Below are positions 5,976 through 17,805 of a stretch of DNA of 44,441 nucleotides, in pieces. Source of the stretch: Bacillota bacterium (GTDB taxonomy: Bacteria; Bacillota; Limnochordia; DTU087); assembly GCA_012799135.1 (NCBI GenBank), contig JAAZLW010000217.1, forward strand, positions 1 to 44,441. The letters run 5' to 3'. The notes below the pieces were generated by a model, which was not told the DNA's origin, did no database searches, and saw only the letters and a program-made list of their open reading frames with translations. The first letter of the stretch is position 1. The number at the start of each line of letters is the position of its first letter. The position numbers and the translations under genes were made by a program.

Positions 5976-6731
5976 ATGCGTTTTGGCCGAATCCTTGTAG
6001 AAGGTAAACCTGAGTACTGTATTGTGGAAAACAACAAGGTTCGGGTTGTTACGGGAAATATCTTTGGCAGCTGGCAGACTTCCAGTCGGACTATGGATCT
6101 GCAGCATGCCGAGTTTCTCAGCCCGGTCAATCCCAGTAAGATAGTAGCCGTGGGCCTAAATTACCGGGATCACGCTCAAGAAATGAATGAAGAGCTGCCC
6201 GAAGAACCTCTGATCTTCTTGAAACCTCCGTCCGTAGTTATTGGTCCGGGGGAGCCGATTATTCTTCCTCGTGGTGCCGGCCGAGTAGACTATGAGGCTG
6301 AGTTGGCGATTGTGATTGGAAAGATGGGGAAACGGATCCCACTGGAAGACGCCAGGCATTATATCCTGGGCTATACCTGTTTGAATGATGTCACGGCCAG
6401 GGAGCTTCAGAGCAGGGATGGTCAGTGGACCAGAGCCAAATCTTTTGATACCTTCTGCCCCCTGGGGCCCTGGATTGCTACGGAATTCAGGCCGGACAGC
6501 CAGAAGATTGAGCTGTTCCTGAATGGCGAGCTCAAGCAGCAATCCAATACCAACCAGCTGATTTTCAATGCCTATCAACTGGTTAGCCACATATCTAGTA
6601 TCATGACTCTCTTACCGGGGGATGTGATTGCCACTGGAACGCCCAGTGGTGTTGGCCCCCTTGCTGCCGGAGATATTGTGGAGGTGAGTATCGAGGGTTT
6701 GGGGATATTGGATAACCCTGTACGGGGATAG
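5976..6731 (+). CDS. Fumarylacetoacetate hydrolase (FAH) family protein
   Basis: A 251-residue protein of the FAH superfamily, which comprises metal-dependent hydrolases, decarboxylases or isomerases acting on acylpyruvate-like compounds. Seen motifs are VGLNYRDHAQEM near residue 55, the metal-binding segment VDYEAELAIVIG near 101-112, LNDVTARE near 134-141, the WTRAKSFDTFCPLGPW segment near 149-164, and GDVIATGTPSGVG near 216-228. ATG 5976 is preferred over an upstream TTG at 5940 because GGAGG (5962-5966) lies nine bases before it and MRFGRI is the usual family N-terminus. The exact substrate cannot be inferred and no pathway partner is adjacent. Confidence 0.88.
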   Translation: MRFGRILVEGKPEYCIVENNKVRVVTGNIFGSWQTSSRTMDLQHAEFLSPVNPSKIVAVGLNYRDHAQEMNEELPEEPLIFLKPPSVVIGPGEPIILPRGAGRVDYEAELAIVIGKMGKRIPLEDARHYILGYTCLNDVTARELQSRDGQWTRAKSFDTFCPLGPWIATEFRPDSQKIELFLNGELKQQSNTNQLIFNAYQLVSHISSIMTLLPGDVIATGTPSGVGPLAAGDIVEVSIEGLGILDNPVRG

Positions 6732-6756
6732 GCTGCATAAGCTGTCAGATAATGAG

Positions 6757-6785
6757 TTGACGCTTACCAGACGCTGTGGTATAGT
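6757..6785 (+). promoter_or_regulatory. Sigma-A promoter of the ATP synthase operon
   Basis: TTGACG (6757-6762), a 17-base spacer and TATAGT (6780-6785), close to consensus. Transcription from about 6792 would give a leader of about 175 bases before atpZ. The rest of the leader shows no recognised riboswitch. Confidence 0.7.
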
Positions 6786-6968
6786 ATCTCTAGATTTTTC
6801 CACAGTGGGCTAAGCCTTGTAAAATCCAGCTAGAAAGCATTTCCCTGGCATGATATCAGCCCCTAGCGGCATAATTAATAGGGGTGTATTTATTGCTGTT
6901 GTTGCTGGATATTCAACCTAACGGTCGATTGACGTGCCTAGCAGTATAGCAGACGAGAGGGATCTAAT

Positions 6969-7217
6969 GTGGCAAACAATAAGCCGCAAGGCCCACAATG
7001 GTCGGCAGTGGCTAGGAATCTGTCATTGTTAGGCCAATTGGGATTGCAGATTGCTGTCCCCATCCTTGCCGGGGTCCTCGGAGGCGCTTATCTTGCACGC
7101 CGTACCGGCAGTCTGCTTTGGCAACTGCTGGGAGTGCTGCTAGGGGTTTTTACCGGCCTGTGGAGTGCTTTTCGCTTGCTTTGGAAATCTTTCCAGGAAC
7201 CTAGCGATCATCCCTAG
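6969..7217 (+). CDS. atpZ: AtpZ/AtpI-type small membrane protein (ATP synthase gene 1)
   Basis: An 82-residue protein with two membrane helices (about 20-42 and 50-70), matching in length, topology and position the AtpZ (F0F1-ATPase gene 1) family that opens many Bacillota and Na+-dependent atp operons. It is not a structural subunit. Related proteins are linked to ion or Mg2+ supply or to assembly of the c-ring. The start is GTG 6969, eight bases after GAGAGG. It is the first gene after the atp promoter. Confidence 0.75.
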   Translation: MANNKPQGPQWSAVARNLSLLGQLGLQIAVPILAGVLGGAYLARRTGSLLWQLLGVLLGVFTGLWSAFRLLWKSFQEPSDHP

Positions 7218-7262
7218 TGCTGCCGGCGGTCATAGGAGGTTGTCCGGCGCCTTGGCGCGGCT

Positions 7263-7670
7263 GTGATAGGGCACAATGCTAAGGGTGAGCTTCGGAAGGC
7301 TGATAGTGGGATGGGAGGCAGTGTGGAACAACCTAGACCGGCAGGTAAACCGTGGATACCGACGATTGCGATTGCGGCTCTATTCCTGGTTTTTCGGAAC
7401 CAGCCACTGTGGGCCGGGTTCTGGATAGGTCTCCTGGTAGGTGTAGTCAACTGGTACGGGTTGGCCAATGCGGCCCACAAAGCTGTATGGCTGACCAAAG
7501 AACAAGCCCAGCGGTACATGTTGCTGAACTACATGGTCCGCTATGGATTGCGGTTCGTTGTTTTGGCCATAGCACTTATTTGCTACGAGCTCAACCCGGT
7601 GACTTTGCTGGTGGGACTGACAGTACCTACGGTAGTAGCGGTATTCAGCTATCGGGTGAAAACGAGATGA
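7263..7670 (+). CDS. atpI: ATP synthase subunit I (AtpI)
   Basis: A 135-residue protein with about four membrane helices. By sequence type and by its place directly before atpB it is the ATP_synt_I chaperone that helps assemble the c-ring. The start is uncertain: GTG 7263 gives a 16-residue longer N-terminus without a good ribosome binding site, while ATG 7311 has GGAAGG 13 bases upstream. The stop lies nine bases before atpB. Confidence 0.8.
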   Translation: MIGHNAKGELRKADSGMGGSVEQPRPAGKPWIPTIAIAALFLVFRNQPLWAGFWIGLLVGVVNWYGLANAAHKAVWLTKEQAQRYMLLNYMVRYGLRFVVLAIALICYELNPVTLLVGLTVPTVVAVFSYRVKTR

Positions 7671-7679
7671 GGTGGGGTT

Positions 7680-8631
<952 letters not shown>

Positions 8632-8689
8632 ATTAACTGATAGTAGAGGAACGCGGGAGGGCAGTCGCGGCAATAAGGGGTGAGATTGG

Positions 8690-9181
8690 GTGATAGAGTT
8701 TGGTTGGACCTATTTTTTCCAGATCATTAATATTATAGTCCTATATCTCTTGATGCGGCGCTATCTGTTTGGACCTGTGACTAACTTCATTAATAAACGC
8801 CGGGAGTATACAGAGGGCTTGATTAATGAAGCCAATGAGTCTTTTGCAAAAGCCAAGCAATCGCGGGAAGAATCAGAGGCCGGATTGAATGAAGCTCGGC
8901 GCCAGGCCCAGGTCTTGGTAGAGCAAGCTGTTGAGCATGGTAAGACGATGTCGGCAGAGATGGCCGAGCGGGCCAAAGCAGAGGAAGCTGCTAGGATGGA
9001 GCGGGCAACCCAAGAAATCGAGGAAGCCAAGGCCCGGGCCATCCAGGAGGTGCGGCAGGAAGTAGCTGATTTGTCAGTGAAAATCGCTGAGAAAATCCTA
9101 GAGCAGAATCTTAATCGGGAAGCACATATGCATCTAATCGAGGATGCTCTAGACCGAATGGATGATGCTCATGTCAACTAG
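8690..9181 (+). CDS. atpF: F1Fo ATP synthase subunit b
   Basis: A 163-residue peripheral stalk subunit with one N-terminal membrane helix (about 5-25), followed by a long charged alpha-helical, coiled-coil region rich in Glu, Ala, Arg and Lys to about residue 145. The start is GTG 8690 with AAGGGGTGA upstream. Only one b-type gene is present, so a b2 homodimer stalk is expected. Its 3' end overlaps atpH. Confidence 0.93.
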   Translation: MIEFGWTYFFQIINIIVLYLLMRRYLFGPVTNFINKRREYTEGLINEANESFAKAKQSREESEAGLNEARRQAQVLVEQAVEHGKTMSAEMAERAKAEEAARMERATQEIEEAKARAIQEVRQEVADLSVKIAEKILEQNLNREAHMHLIEDALDRMDDAHVN

Positions 9182-9716
9182 CATAGTGGCACAGAGATAT
9201 GCTAACGCGTTTTTTGCCTGTGTCAAGGGGCAAGGGCAATTAGAAGAAGTTTACAGAGCATTGGGGCGACTTGGAGTAGAGTTATCGAAGCAGCCTGCAT
9301 TGGCGGAGTTTTTCAAGCATCCAGGTATTTCCCGCAGGGATAAGAAAGTATTTATCGATCACCAACTAGCCGAGTATGGCATCTGGGTACAGCGCCTGTT
9401 GCACTATTTAGTTGACGAGGGACGGGCCGAAGCGCTCCCGGGGATTATCCAGTGGTTTGGCAAGAGATACAGGGATGAATCGGGAATTGCTGAGGTAGAG
9501 CTAACGACTGCCATTGATCTAGATGAATCGGTCCTGGAGAGATTACTTCATGTCCTAGAGAATAAGCTAGCAAGGCACGTTGTGGCTAAGACCATCGTCG
9601 ATCCGGAAATCATAGGTGGATTGGTGATCCGCCATGAAGGCATGGTGTATGATGGCAGTGTTCGCACCATGCTCCAGCAGGTCAATAGATGTTTGGGCGG
9701 AGGCATCGGACTATGA
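9162..9716 (+). CDS. atpH: F1Fo ATP synthase subunit delta
   Basis: A 184-residue OSCP/delta subunit that joins the peripheral stalk to the top of F1. The N-terminal family pattern [10 protein letters not shown] and the C-terminal [20 protein letters not shown] segment (about 147-166) are both present. Three in-frame ATGs occur (9162, 9165, 9171). The last gives [11 protein letters not shown], the more usual N-terminus, and none has a clear separate ribosome binding site because translation is coupled to atpF. The stop shares ATGA with atpA. Confidence 0.92.
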   Translation: MMLMSTSIVAQRYANAFFACVKGQGQLEEVYRALGRLGVELSKQPALAEFFKHPGISRRDKKVFIDHQLAEYGIWVQRLLHYLVDEGRAEALPGIIQWFGKRYRDESGIAEVELTTAIDLDESVLERLLHVLENKLARHVVAKTIVDPEIIGGLVIRHEGMVYDGSVRTMLQQVNRCLGGGIGL

Positions 9717-11227
9717 AACTACGAACTAAAGAGGTTGAAAGAGTACTGGCCATGGAGTTAGAGGCCTTTGAAAAACAGCTGGAGGTGGCCGAAACCGGTA
9801 TCGTTGTCCAGGTGGGTGACGGTATAGCTAGGGTCTATGGCCTCCATAATGCTATGTTTAACGAATTGATTGATTTCGGAAAAGGGGTTACGGGTTTAGC
9901 TCTCAACCTGGAAGAGGACAGTGTAGGTTGTGTTCTGTTCGGTGGTGACCAGGAGATTAGGGAAGGAGACACCGCCAAGCGCACCGGTCGGGTGGCTGAT
10001 GTGCCGGTCGGCGAGGCGCTCTTGGGTCGAGTGGTGGATCCGCTGGGAACACCTCTGGATGGTCGTGGCCCGATTAATGCCGAGAAGCGTCGCCCATTAG
10101 AGGTGATTGCTACCGGTGTTGTGCAGAGGCAGCCAGTCAAGGAACCATTGCAGACAGGCCTTAAAGCTATTGATTCTATGATTCCCATTGGTCGGGGGCA
10201 GCGAGAGCTGATCATTGGAGACCGTCAGACAGGCAAGACAGCCATTGCCGTTGATACGATTTTGAACCAGAAAGATACTGACGTTCACTGTATTTATGTG
10301 GCTGTTGGGCAGAAAAAATCTACAGTAGCACAGATTGTGCGCACCTTAGAAGAGCATGGGGCGATGAGCTACACGACAGTAGTGGCAGCTACCGCCAGTG
10401 ATCCGGCACCGTTGCAGTATGTGGCACCCTATGCGGGAGCAGCGATGGGTGAGGAATTCATGTTCAATGGAAAACATGCCTTAGTTATCTATGATGATCT
10501 TTCCAAGCATGCCGTTTCTTACCGAACCATGGCTTTGCTATTGCGGCGGCCTCCCGGGAGAGAAGCATATCCCGGAGACGTGTTTTACCTGCATTCCCGT
10601 CTCTTGGAGAGGGCATCGAAGCTCAGTGATGAGTTAGGTGGCGGTTCGCTTACAGCCCTGCCTATTGTTGAAACCCAAGCAGGCGATCTGTCTGCTTATA
10701 TTCCCACTAATGTCATCAGTATTACCGATGGACAGATCTACCTAGAGAGTGACCTATTCTTTGCCGGGCAGCGGCCTGCCATTAATGCAGGCTTGTCGGT
10801 ATCTCGGGTAGGTGGTGCGGCTCAGACAAAGGCCATGAAGAAAGTCGCCGGTAGATTGCGATTGGATCTGGCCCAGTTCCGTGAACTGGAGGCCTTTGCT
10901 CAGTTTGGTTCAGAGTTGGACAAAAGTACCCAGGAACGCCTGCAGCGAGGTCAGCGGCTGCTGGAGGTACTTAAACAAGGCCAGTATGAGCCAATGCCCA
11001 TGGAAGATCAGGTCATCCAGCTCTATGCCGGCATCAACGGCTTTGTGGATACTGTGGAGCTCGATCAAGTCAGTGATTTTATCGATGGGCTGGTCAGCTA
11101 TATTCGTTCCAATCACCCGGATATTCTAGATGCCATCAGGACAACCGGAGATCTCTCCAGTGAAACTGAGCATAAGCTTCGAACAGCAATAGAGACCTAT
11201 AGCAGCTCTATCTGGGGAGGCAAGTGA
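9713..11227 (+). CDS. atpA: F1 ATP synthase subunit alpha
   Basis: The 504-residue non-catalytic nucleotide-binding subunit of F1. The P-loop is GDRQTGKT at 169-176. The segment [12 protein letters not shown] and the [15 protein letters not shown] region with the arginine contributing to the catalytic site are intact. ATG 9713 is chosen because it overlaps the atpH stop as ATGA and follows GGCGGAGG by nine bases. A frame-matching ATG at 9689 lies within atpH and has no such site. It is of full family length. Confidence 0.96.
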   Translation: MKLRTKEVERVLAMELEAFEKQLEVAETGIVVQVGDGIARVYGLHNAMFNELIDFGKGVTGLALNLEEDSVGCVLFGGDQEIREGDTAKRTGRVADVPVGEALLGRVVDPLGTPLDGRGPINAEKRRPLEVIATGVVQRQPVKEPLQTGLKAIDSMIPIGRGQRELIIGDRQTGKTAIAVDTILNQKDTDVHCIYVAVGQKKSTVAQIVRTLEEHGAMSYTTVVAATASDPAPLQYVAPYAGAAMGEEFMFNGKHALVIYDDLSKHAVSYRTMALLLRRPPGREAYPGDVFYLHSRLLERASKLSDELGGGSLTALPIVETQAGDLSAYIPTNVISITDGQIYLESDLFFAGQRPAINAGLSVSRVGGAAQTKAMKKVAGRLRLDLAQFRELEAFAQFGSELDKSTQERLQRGQRLLEVLKQGQYEPMPMEDQVIQLYAGINGFVDTVELDQVSDFIDGLVSYIRSNHPDILDAIRTTGDLSSETEHKLRTAIETYSSSIWGGK

Positions 11228-11229
11228 TA

Positions 11230-13458
<2,229 letters not shown>

Positions 13459-13459
<1 letters not shown>

Positions 13460-13749
13460 TGGCTGGTCTGCGATTACGGATTGTGACACCCCATAACGAA
13501 TTACTGGACGATTCTGTGGAAATGGTGGTACTGCCTGGCAGTGAAGGGCAGTTGGCTGTATATCCAGGTCACATTCCCTTGGTTACTACTTTGCAGGATG
13601 GGGAAATTCAAGCAGGTAAGGGAGCAAACGAGCGGCGGTTTCGGGTGGCCGGTGGCTGGGTAAAGATATCCAGTCAACAGGTTATTGTTCTGGCTCAGGC
13701 GGCGGCAGCCGTTGATCCAAAGGATAGTGCGATAACTGTAGGACTCTGA
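13459..13749 (+). CDS. atpC: F1 ATP synthase subunit epsilon, short form without C-terminal helices
   Basis: A 96-residue epsilon subunit starting at GTG 13459, overlapping the atpD stop. The N-terminal ten-strand beta domain is complete (LRIVTPHNELLDDSVEMVV, GSEGQLAVYPGHIPLVTTL, then the FRVAGGWVKI strand). The protein ends at about residue 96 (SAITVGL), whereas usual bacterial epsilon subunits have 130-140 residues and a C-terminal two-helix domain. The bases after the stop do not encode a helical continuation in an obvious shifted frame. The beta domain is enough for coupling gamma to the c-ring, but the inhibitory, ATP-sensing helices are missing. Confidence 0.9.
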
Positions 13750-13810
13750 GCATGTTCCCATAGTCTGGATGGGGATGCAGGATGTCTTAGCATGAAGGTT
13801 GTGGCTTTCA

Positions 13811-14236
13811 GTGAAAGAGGACATAGCCAGGGGGTTACTAAGAAGAGCGGGGCTCAGATGCACTACCGGACGTGTGAGAATCCTAGAGGTATTGCAGCAG
13901 GCGGAAGGGCCGATGACGCACCAGGAGATCCTACAGGCAGTTGCACCGGTAGGACTAAACCGGGTCAGTGTCTACAGGGCCCTTGATGCCTTCCAGGAGG
14001 CTGACATTATTCATCGAGTAGACATGGGCGACCGAGTATGGCGGTTTGCCCTTTGCCTGCCTATGGGTAATACTGATTGTCACCCCCATTTTGCTTGCCG
14101 TGCTTGCGGACGAGTAGAATGTCTCGATTCCATCGAGGTGCCGCGGGTAAAGGCAACCAAAAACGGGTATAAGATAGAACAACAAGAGGTATACTGGAAG
14201 GGCCTGTGCTCAAAGTGTGCTCATGATTCGAGCTGA
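13811..14236 (+). CDS. zur: Fur family metalloregulator, probably Zur
   Basis: A 141-residue Fur-type repressor. The N-terminal winged helix contains LRRAGLRCTTGRVRILEVL near residues 9-27 and the recognition helix NRVSVYRALDAF near 50-61. The dimer part has the structural zinc cysteines C96 and C99 (CRAC) and C133 and C136 (CSKC), and the HPHFAC metal segment. Being directly followed by znuACB makes zinc control the best reading, by inference. No Zur box was recognised by eye. The start is uncertain: GTG 13811 has GAAGG 12 bases upstream, while TTG 13799 has none. The gap to atpC is about 60 bases, so read-through from the atp operon is possible. Confidence 0.82.
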   Translation: MKEDIARGLLRRAGLRCTTGRVRILEVLQQAEGPMTHQEILQAVAPVGLNRVSVYRALDAFQEADIIHRVDMGDRVWRFALCLPMGNTDCHPHFACRACGRVECLDSIEVPRVKATKNGYKIEQQEVYWKGLCSKCAHDSS

Positions 14237-14253
14237 TCTCTTTTTTTGAGCAC
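14206..14253 (+). promoter_or_regulatory. Inverted repeat spanning the zur stop and a T run before znuA
   Basis: GTGCTCAAA (14206-14214) and TTTGAGCAC (14245-14253) are perfect 9-base complements enclosing 30 bases that include the zur stop codon and part of a seven-T run. The structure could slow or end transcription between zur and znuA. Confidence 0.3.
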
Positions 14254-14305
14254 TAAAGCAACAGAGTTGCATTTAGCCCATCTATGGAGAAATTGGGGGA
14301 CCCTT

Positions 14306-15202
14306 ATGAGAGGAATGCAAGAGCTATGTCGCGGAATGATACTTCTAAGTATACTGCTGGTCTGTAGCTTAGGAACAGAGGCGGCGGCTAGCAAGGCGCT
14401 ATCAGTTTTTGTGAGCATCTTGCCCCAGAAATACTTGGTTGAACGCATAGCCGGTGATAGTGTCAGAGTATCTGTTATGGTGAGACCGGGTGCAGATCCG
14501 GTCACTTATGAACCATCTCCCCGACAGATGGCGGAACTAGCTGAGGCTCAGGCCTACTTCCGCATTGGAGTACCCTTTGAAGAGGCCTGGTTGGGACGGA
14601 TTAGACAGATCCATCCCCATCTGACAGTGATCGATACCCGAGAGGGTATCAAGCTAAGGCCGATCACCGGCCATGTGCACGACTCTGAAGCTAGCGATCG
14701 GGGATCAGTTGAAATGATAATGGATCCGCACACCTGGTTAAGTCCCGTTTTGGCCAAGCGCCAGGCGGAGACTATATACAAGACACTTACGGTTCTTGAT
14801 CCCACCGGAAAAGAGGACTACGAGTGCAACTATCAGTTATTGATCCGCGATCTGGATAGCACAGATCAGGAGATTCGGTCCATTTTGGATAGTGTGCGGG
14901 GACGCAAGTTCATGGTGTTTCACCCGGCTTGGGGGTATTTTGCCGACGAGTATGACCTTGAGCAGGTTCCTATAGAGGTAGAAGGCAAGGAACCCAGTGC
15001 TAAGGAATTAGCCCAGACCATCGATCAAGCTCGGCGGGATGGTATCAAGGTGATCTTCGTGCAAAGCCAGTTCAATACGAAGCCGGCTGAGACTATAGCA
15101 AGAGCAGTGGGAGGCCGGATAGTACAGCTTGATCCGTTAGCAGAAGACTATCTAGCCAATCTGGTGACCATGGCCAAGGCGATTGCTGCAGGAGCGCGGT
15201 GA
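14306..15202 (+). CDS. znuA: Zinc/manganese ABC transporter substrate-binding protein (ZnuA-like)
   Basis: A 298-residue cluster-9 (TroA-like) metal-binding protein for uptake of Zn2+ or Mn2+. The N-terminus is a signal peptide (hydrophobic core residues 11-22, likely cleavage after the AAA near 28). ATG 14306 follows GGGGGA. An upstream in-frame codon at 14246 has no ribosome binding site. The first metal-site segment reads PGADPVTYEPSP (61-72): the usual His at 66 is Val. Other candidate ligands are H142 in DPHTWLSP, the His of HPAWGYFADEY near 206 and acidic residues near the C-terminus. The His-rich loop is reduced to GHVHDSEASD. Because of the missing His, metal choice is less certain. 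Confidence 0.88.
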   Translation: MRGMQELCRGMILLSILLVCSLGTEAAASKALSVFVSILPQKYLVERIAGDSVRVSVMVRPGADPVTYEPSPRQMAELAEAQAYFRIGVPFEEAWLGRIRQIHPHLTVIDTREGIKLRPITGHVHDSEASDRGSVEMIMDPHTWLSPVLAKRQAETIYKTLTVLDPTGKEDYECNYQLLIRDLDSTDQEIRSILDSVRGRKFMVFHPAWGYFADEYDLEQVPIEVEGKEPSAKELAQTIDQARRDGIKVIFVQSQFNTKPAETIARAVGGRIVQLDPLAEDYLANLVTMAKAIAAGAR

Positions 15203-15206
15203 GTAG

Positions 15207-15905
15207 ATGAATAACGCTATCGAAGTAAAGGGGTTGTCTTTTGGATATGGGGGTACTCGCACCCTAAAGGCAGTAAATCTGACCGTCAAGAAGGGTGAGT
15301 TTCTCGGTTTGGTGGGCCCTAACGGGGGAGGCAAGACAACTCTCTTGAAACTGATCATGGGGTTGTTAGTCCCCGATACGGGCACAGTCAGAGTGTTTAG
15401 CCAACCCCCGGCTCAGATCCGCAAGTCTATCGGGTATGTTCCCCAAGTTGTCGATATTGACCGGGGTTTTCCTATTAGAGTCTTTGATGTTGTCCTGATG
15501 GGGCGTCTGGGCTTGACCGGCTTTTTGGGAGGCTATCGGCAAACCGATCTAGCCAGAGCTCGACAGGCCATGGAACAGGTAGGAGTCTGGGAGCTTTGCC
15601 GCCAGCGCTTAGGTAGTCTTTCAGAGGGCCAAAGGCAGAGGGTGTTAATTGCTCGGGCACTGGCCGGGGAACCTCGGCTTTTGGTATTAGACGAACCAAC
15701 CGCTAGTGTCGACTCTGCGGCGGAAGAAAGGATTTCCCGAGTACTTGAAAAACTGCGGCGTTCCATCACAATTATCATGGTCTCCCATGATCTGGAGTTA
15801 CTCAAGTGCCATGCAGATCGCCTGGTCTATGTAAACCGACAGTTATTGCCCTTTGAGGATAGGCAAGTGCCCTTTACCGGCAAATCCATGCCTCCTTGGG
15901 TATGA
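15207..15905 (+). CDS. znuC: Zinc/manganese ABC transporter ATP-binding protein
   Basis: A 232-residue ABC ATPase driving metal uptake. Walker A is GPNGGGKTT at 37-45, the Q-loop lies near YVPQ at 74-77, the signature is LSEGQRQRV near 138-146, Walker B is LLVLDEPTA near 158-166, and the switch His lies in VSHDLELL near 191-198. ATG 15207 starts four bases after the znuA stop. The 3' end overlaps the first possible starts of znuB. Confidence 0.93.
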   Translation: MNNAIEVKGLSFGYGGTRTLKAVNLTVKKGEFLGLVGPNGGGKTTLLKLIMGLLVPDTGTVRVFSQPPAQIRKSIGYVPQVVDIDRGFPIRVFDVVLMGRLGLTGFLGGYRQTDLARARQAMEQVGVWELCRQRLGSLSEGQRQRVLIARALAGEPRLLVLDEPTASVDSAAEERISRVLEKLRRSITIIMVSHDLELLKCHADRLVYVNRQLLPFEDRQVPFTGKSMPPWV

Positions 15906-15934
15906 TTTTCAGTGTGATGGGAAGGTGGCGGCTT

Positions 15935-16774
15935 ATGGCAGAGTTCCTTGTGGCTCTGACCAACTACAGTTTTCTGCAGCATGCTCTGTTGGCAGGCCTA
16001 TTGGCCAGCATTGCCGCGGGTGTGGTTGGGACCTTTGTGGTAGTCAAGCGTATATCCCTCATTAGTGGTGGGATTGCTCACAGTATCCTAGGTGGAATGG
16101 GAATCGCGTACTATTTGGGATTGAGCCCCACGAAAGGGGCGGTGATCTCGGCGATAGTTGCTGCCATAATTATAGGATTGGTAAGCTTAAGAGCACGGCA
16201 GCATGAAGATACAGTGATCGGAGCACTCTGGGCTATAGGCATGGCCGTAGGGGTACTCTTCATTTCTCGTACCCCTGGATACAATGTTGATCTAATGACT
16301 TTCCTCTTCGGGAATATCCTGATGGTATCCGTGGAGGATCTGATCTTGATCGGCGCCTTGGATGGTATTGTCTTGCTGGTCATGGTGCTGTTCTACAAAC
16401 AGTTCCTCGCTGTTGCCTTTGATGAGCAACATGCCCGGCTGAGGGGGCTACCGGTTGAGTTCTTGTACTTATTGCTCCTGGTACTAATTGCCTTAACAGT
16501 AGTAATCCTGATCAAGATTGTGGGTTTGATTTTGGTGATCGCCCTGCTCACACTGCCCCCGGCTATTGCCCAACACTATGCGGGCAACCTGGCACAGATG
16601 ATGGTATTGGCCGTCGGATTTGGTCTCTTGTTTAACACGACTGGGCTCGTAGTCTCATATCAGTGGGATCTGCCGACAGGAGCCACGATCGTCATGGTCG
16701 CCGGGTTTGCCTATCTTCTGTCTCTCATCTTCAGAAACCTTAGTTTTCCCATGTCACACCGGCAGTCCCACTAG
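15935..16774 (+). CDS. znuB: Zinc/manganese ABC transporter permease
   Basis: A 279-residue ABC-3 family permease with about eight membrane helices. The family segment [17 protein letters not shown] lies near residues 38-54. ATG 15935 is chosen because GGGAAGGTGG (15919-15928) lies six bases before it. Earlier in-frame starts at 15896, 15902 and 15917 overlap znuC and lack a site. It completes the znuA-znuC-znuB operon. Confidence 0.92.
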   Translation: MAEFLVALTNYSFLQHALLAGLLASIAAGVVGTFVVVKRISLISGGIAHSILGGMGIAYYLGLSPTKGAVISAIVAAIIIGLVSLRARQHEDTVIGALWAIGMAVGVLFISRTPGYNVDLMTFLFGNILMVSVEDLILIGALDGIVLLVMVLFYKQFLAVAFDEQHARLRGLPVEFLYLLLLVLIALTVVILIKIVGLILVIALLTLPPAIAQHYAGNLAQMMVLAVGFGLLFNTTGLVVSYQWDLPTGATIVMVAGFAYLLSLIFRNLSFPMSHRQSH

Positions 16775-16821
16775 AAACAAGGTACTGCCTACCTTGCGGC
16801 GAAGGTAGATTAAGGAAGATA

Positions 16822-17796
16822 ATGGCTCGATTTGTTGTTCACTGTGGGTGGGATTGGCGCAAGGGGGCGACAGTATTGGAGCGATATCCAGAGGAGCAGG
16901 ATGTGCAGCGGAAGCTATTGTACAAGCTATTGGGTGATCTACCTTTACGGGATCGGGAAATTGGGGGAAAGAAGCTAGGAGAAGAAAACCGTGGCACATA
17001 TGTGCTGGAGAAATTAATCTTGGATCTGAACGATGAGGAGCCGGTACCGGCTTATTTTACCCGGCCGGCCAGGGCAACGGGGCGCTTTCCAGTGATTCTG
17101 TTTAACCATTCCCATGGCGGTAATTACCGCCTGGGTAAAGACGAGCTGGTTCTTGGCAGGGAGTATCTTCAGGATCCACCCTATGCTGAAGCCTTGGCTC
17201 AGCAGGGGTGGGGGGCGTTAGGCATCGATGCTTGGAATTTCGGTGAACGCCGGGGGCGCACTGAATCGGAGCTCTTCAAGGAACTCCTCTGGCAGGGCAA
17301 GGTACTCTGGGGTCTCATGGTATATGATAGCCTCAGGGCGATTGATTACCTGGTTAGCCGCTCTGATGTAGATGGGGACCGGCTCGGGACCCTGGGTATC
17401 TCCATGGGTAGCACCATGGCCTGGTGGGTAGCAGCCTTGGACCCCCGGATCAAGGTATGTGTGGATATCTGTTGCTTAACCGACTTCCAGGCCTTGATTG
17501 AGACTAGAGGCTTGGATGGCCACGGGCTGTACTACTATGTCCCTGGGCTGCTCAAGCATTTTACGACAGCCTCGATCAATGCCCTCATTGCCCCTAGACC
17601 CCATCTCGGTCTGGCCGGGAATTACGATCCCTTGACACCTCCTTCAGGATTGGATCGGATTGACGCCGAGTTGCGGAGAGTCTATGGAGAAATGGGTGCT
17701 TCCGCGGCTTGGCAGCTGGTAAGGTATGATACCGGGCATTTTGAGACTCTGGCCATGCGCCAAACCATCTTTGAGTTTCTGAGGAGATGGCTCTAG
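16822..17796 (+). CDS. Alpha/beta hydrolase of the dienelactone-hydrolase/acetyl-esterase type
   Basis: A 324-residue cytoplasmic alpha/beta hydrolase without a signal peptide. The catalytic triad can be read as S194 (GISMGS), D269 (NYDPLTP) and H306 (GHFET), with the oxyanion-side segment FNHSHGGNY near 94-102. The lid region has an [14 protein letters not shown] segment near 133-146, typical of the Abhydrolase_7/acetyl xylan esterase group. ATG 16822 follows AAGGAAG. The substrate is unknown. It lies 47 bases after znuB and converges on the DUF362 gene with a 9-base gap. Confidence 0.82.
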   Translation: MARFVVHCGWDWRKGATVLERYPEEQDVQRKLLYKLLGDLPLRDREIGGKKLGEENRGTYVLEKLILDLNDEEPVPAYFTRPARATGRFPVILFNHSHGGNYRLGKDELVLGREYLQDPPYAEALAQQGWGALGIDAWNFGERRGRTESELFKELLWQGKVLWGLMVYDSLRAIDYLVSRSDVDGDRLGTLGISMGSTMAWWVAALDPRIKVCVDICCLTDFQALIETRGLDGHGLYYYVPGLLKHFTTASINALIAPRPHLGLAGNYDPLTPPSGLDRIDAELRRVYGEMGASAAWQLVRYDTGHFETLAMRQTIFEFLRRWL

Positions 17797-17805
17797 CAAG
17801 ATCTG

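Noticed and set aside
13792-13986. Alternative frame starting at ATG 13792 over the Fur gene
   Set aside because: The frame yields no recognisable protein, while the overlapping frame encodes a complete Fur-family regulator.
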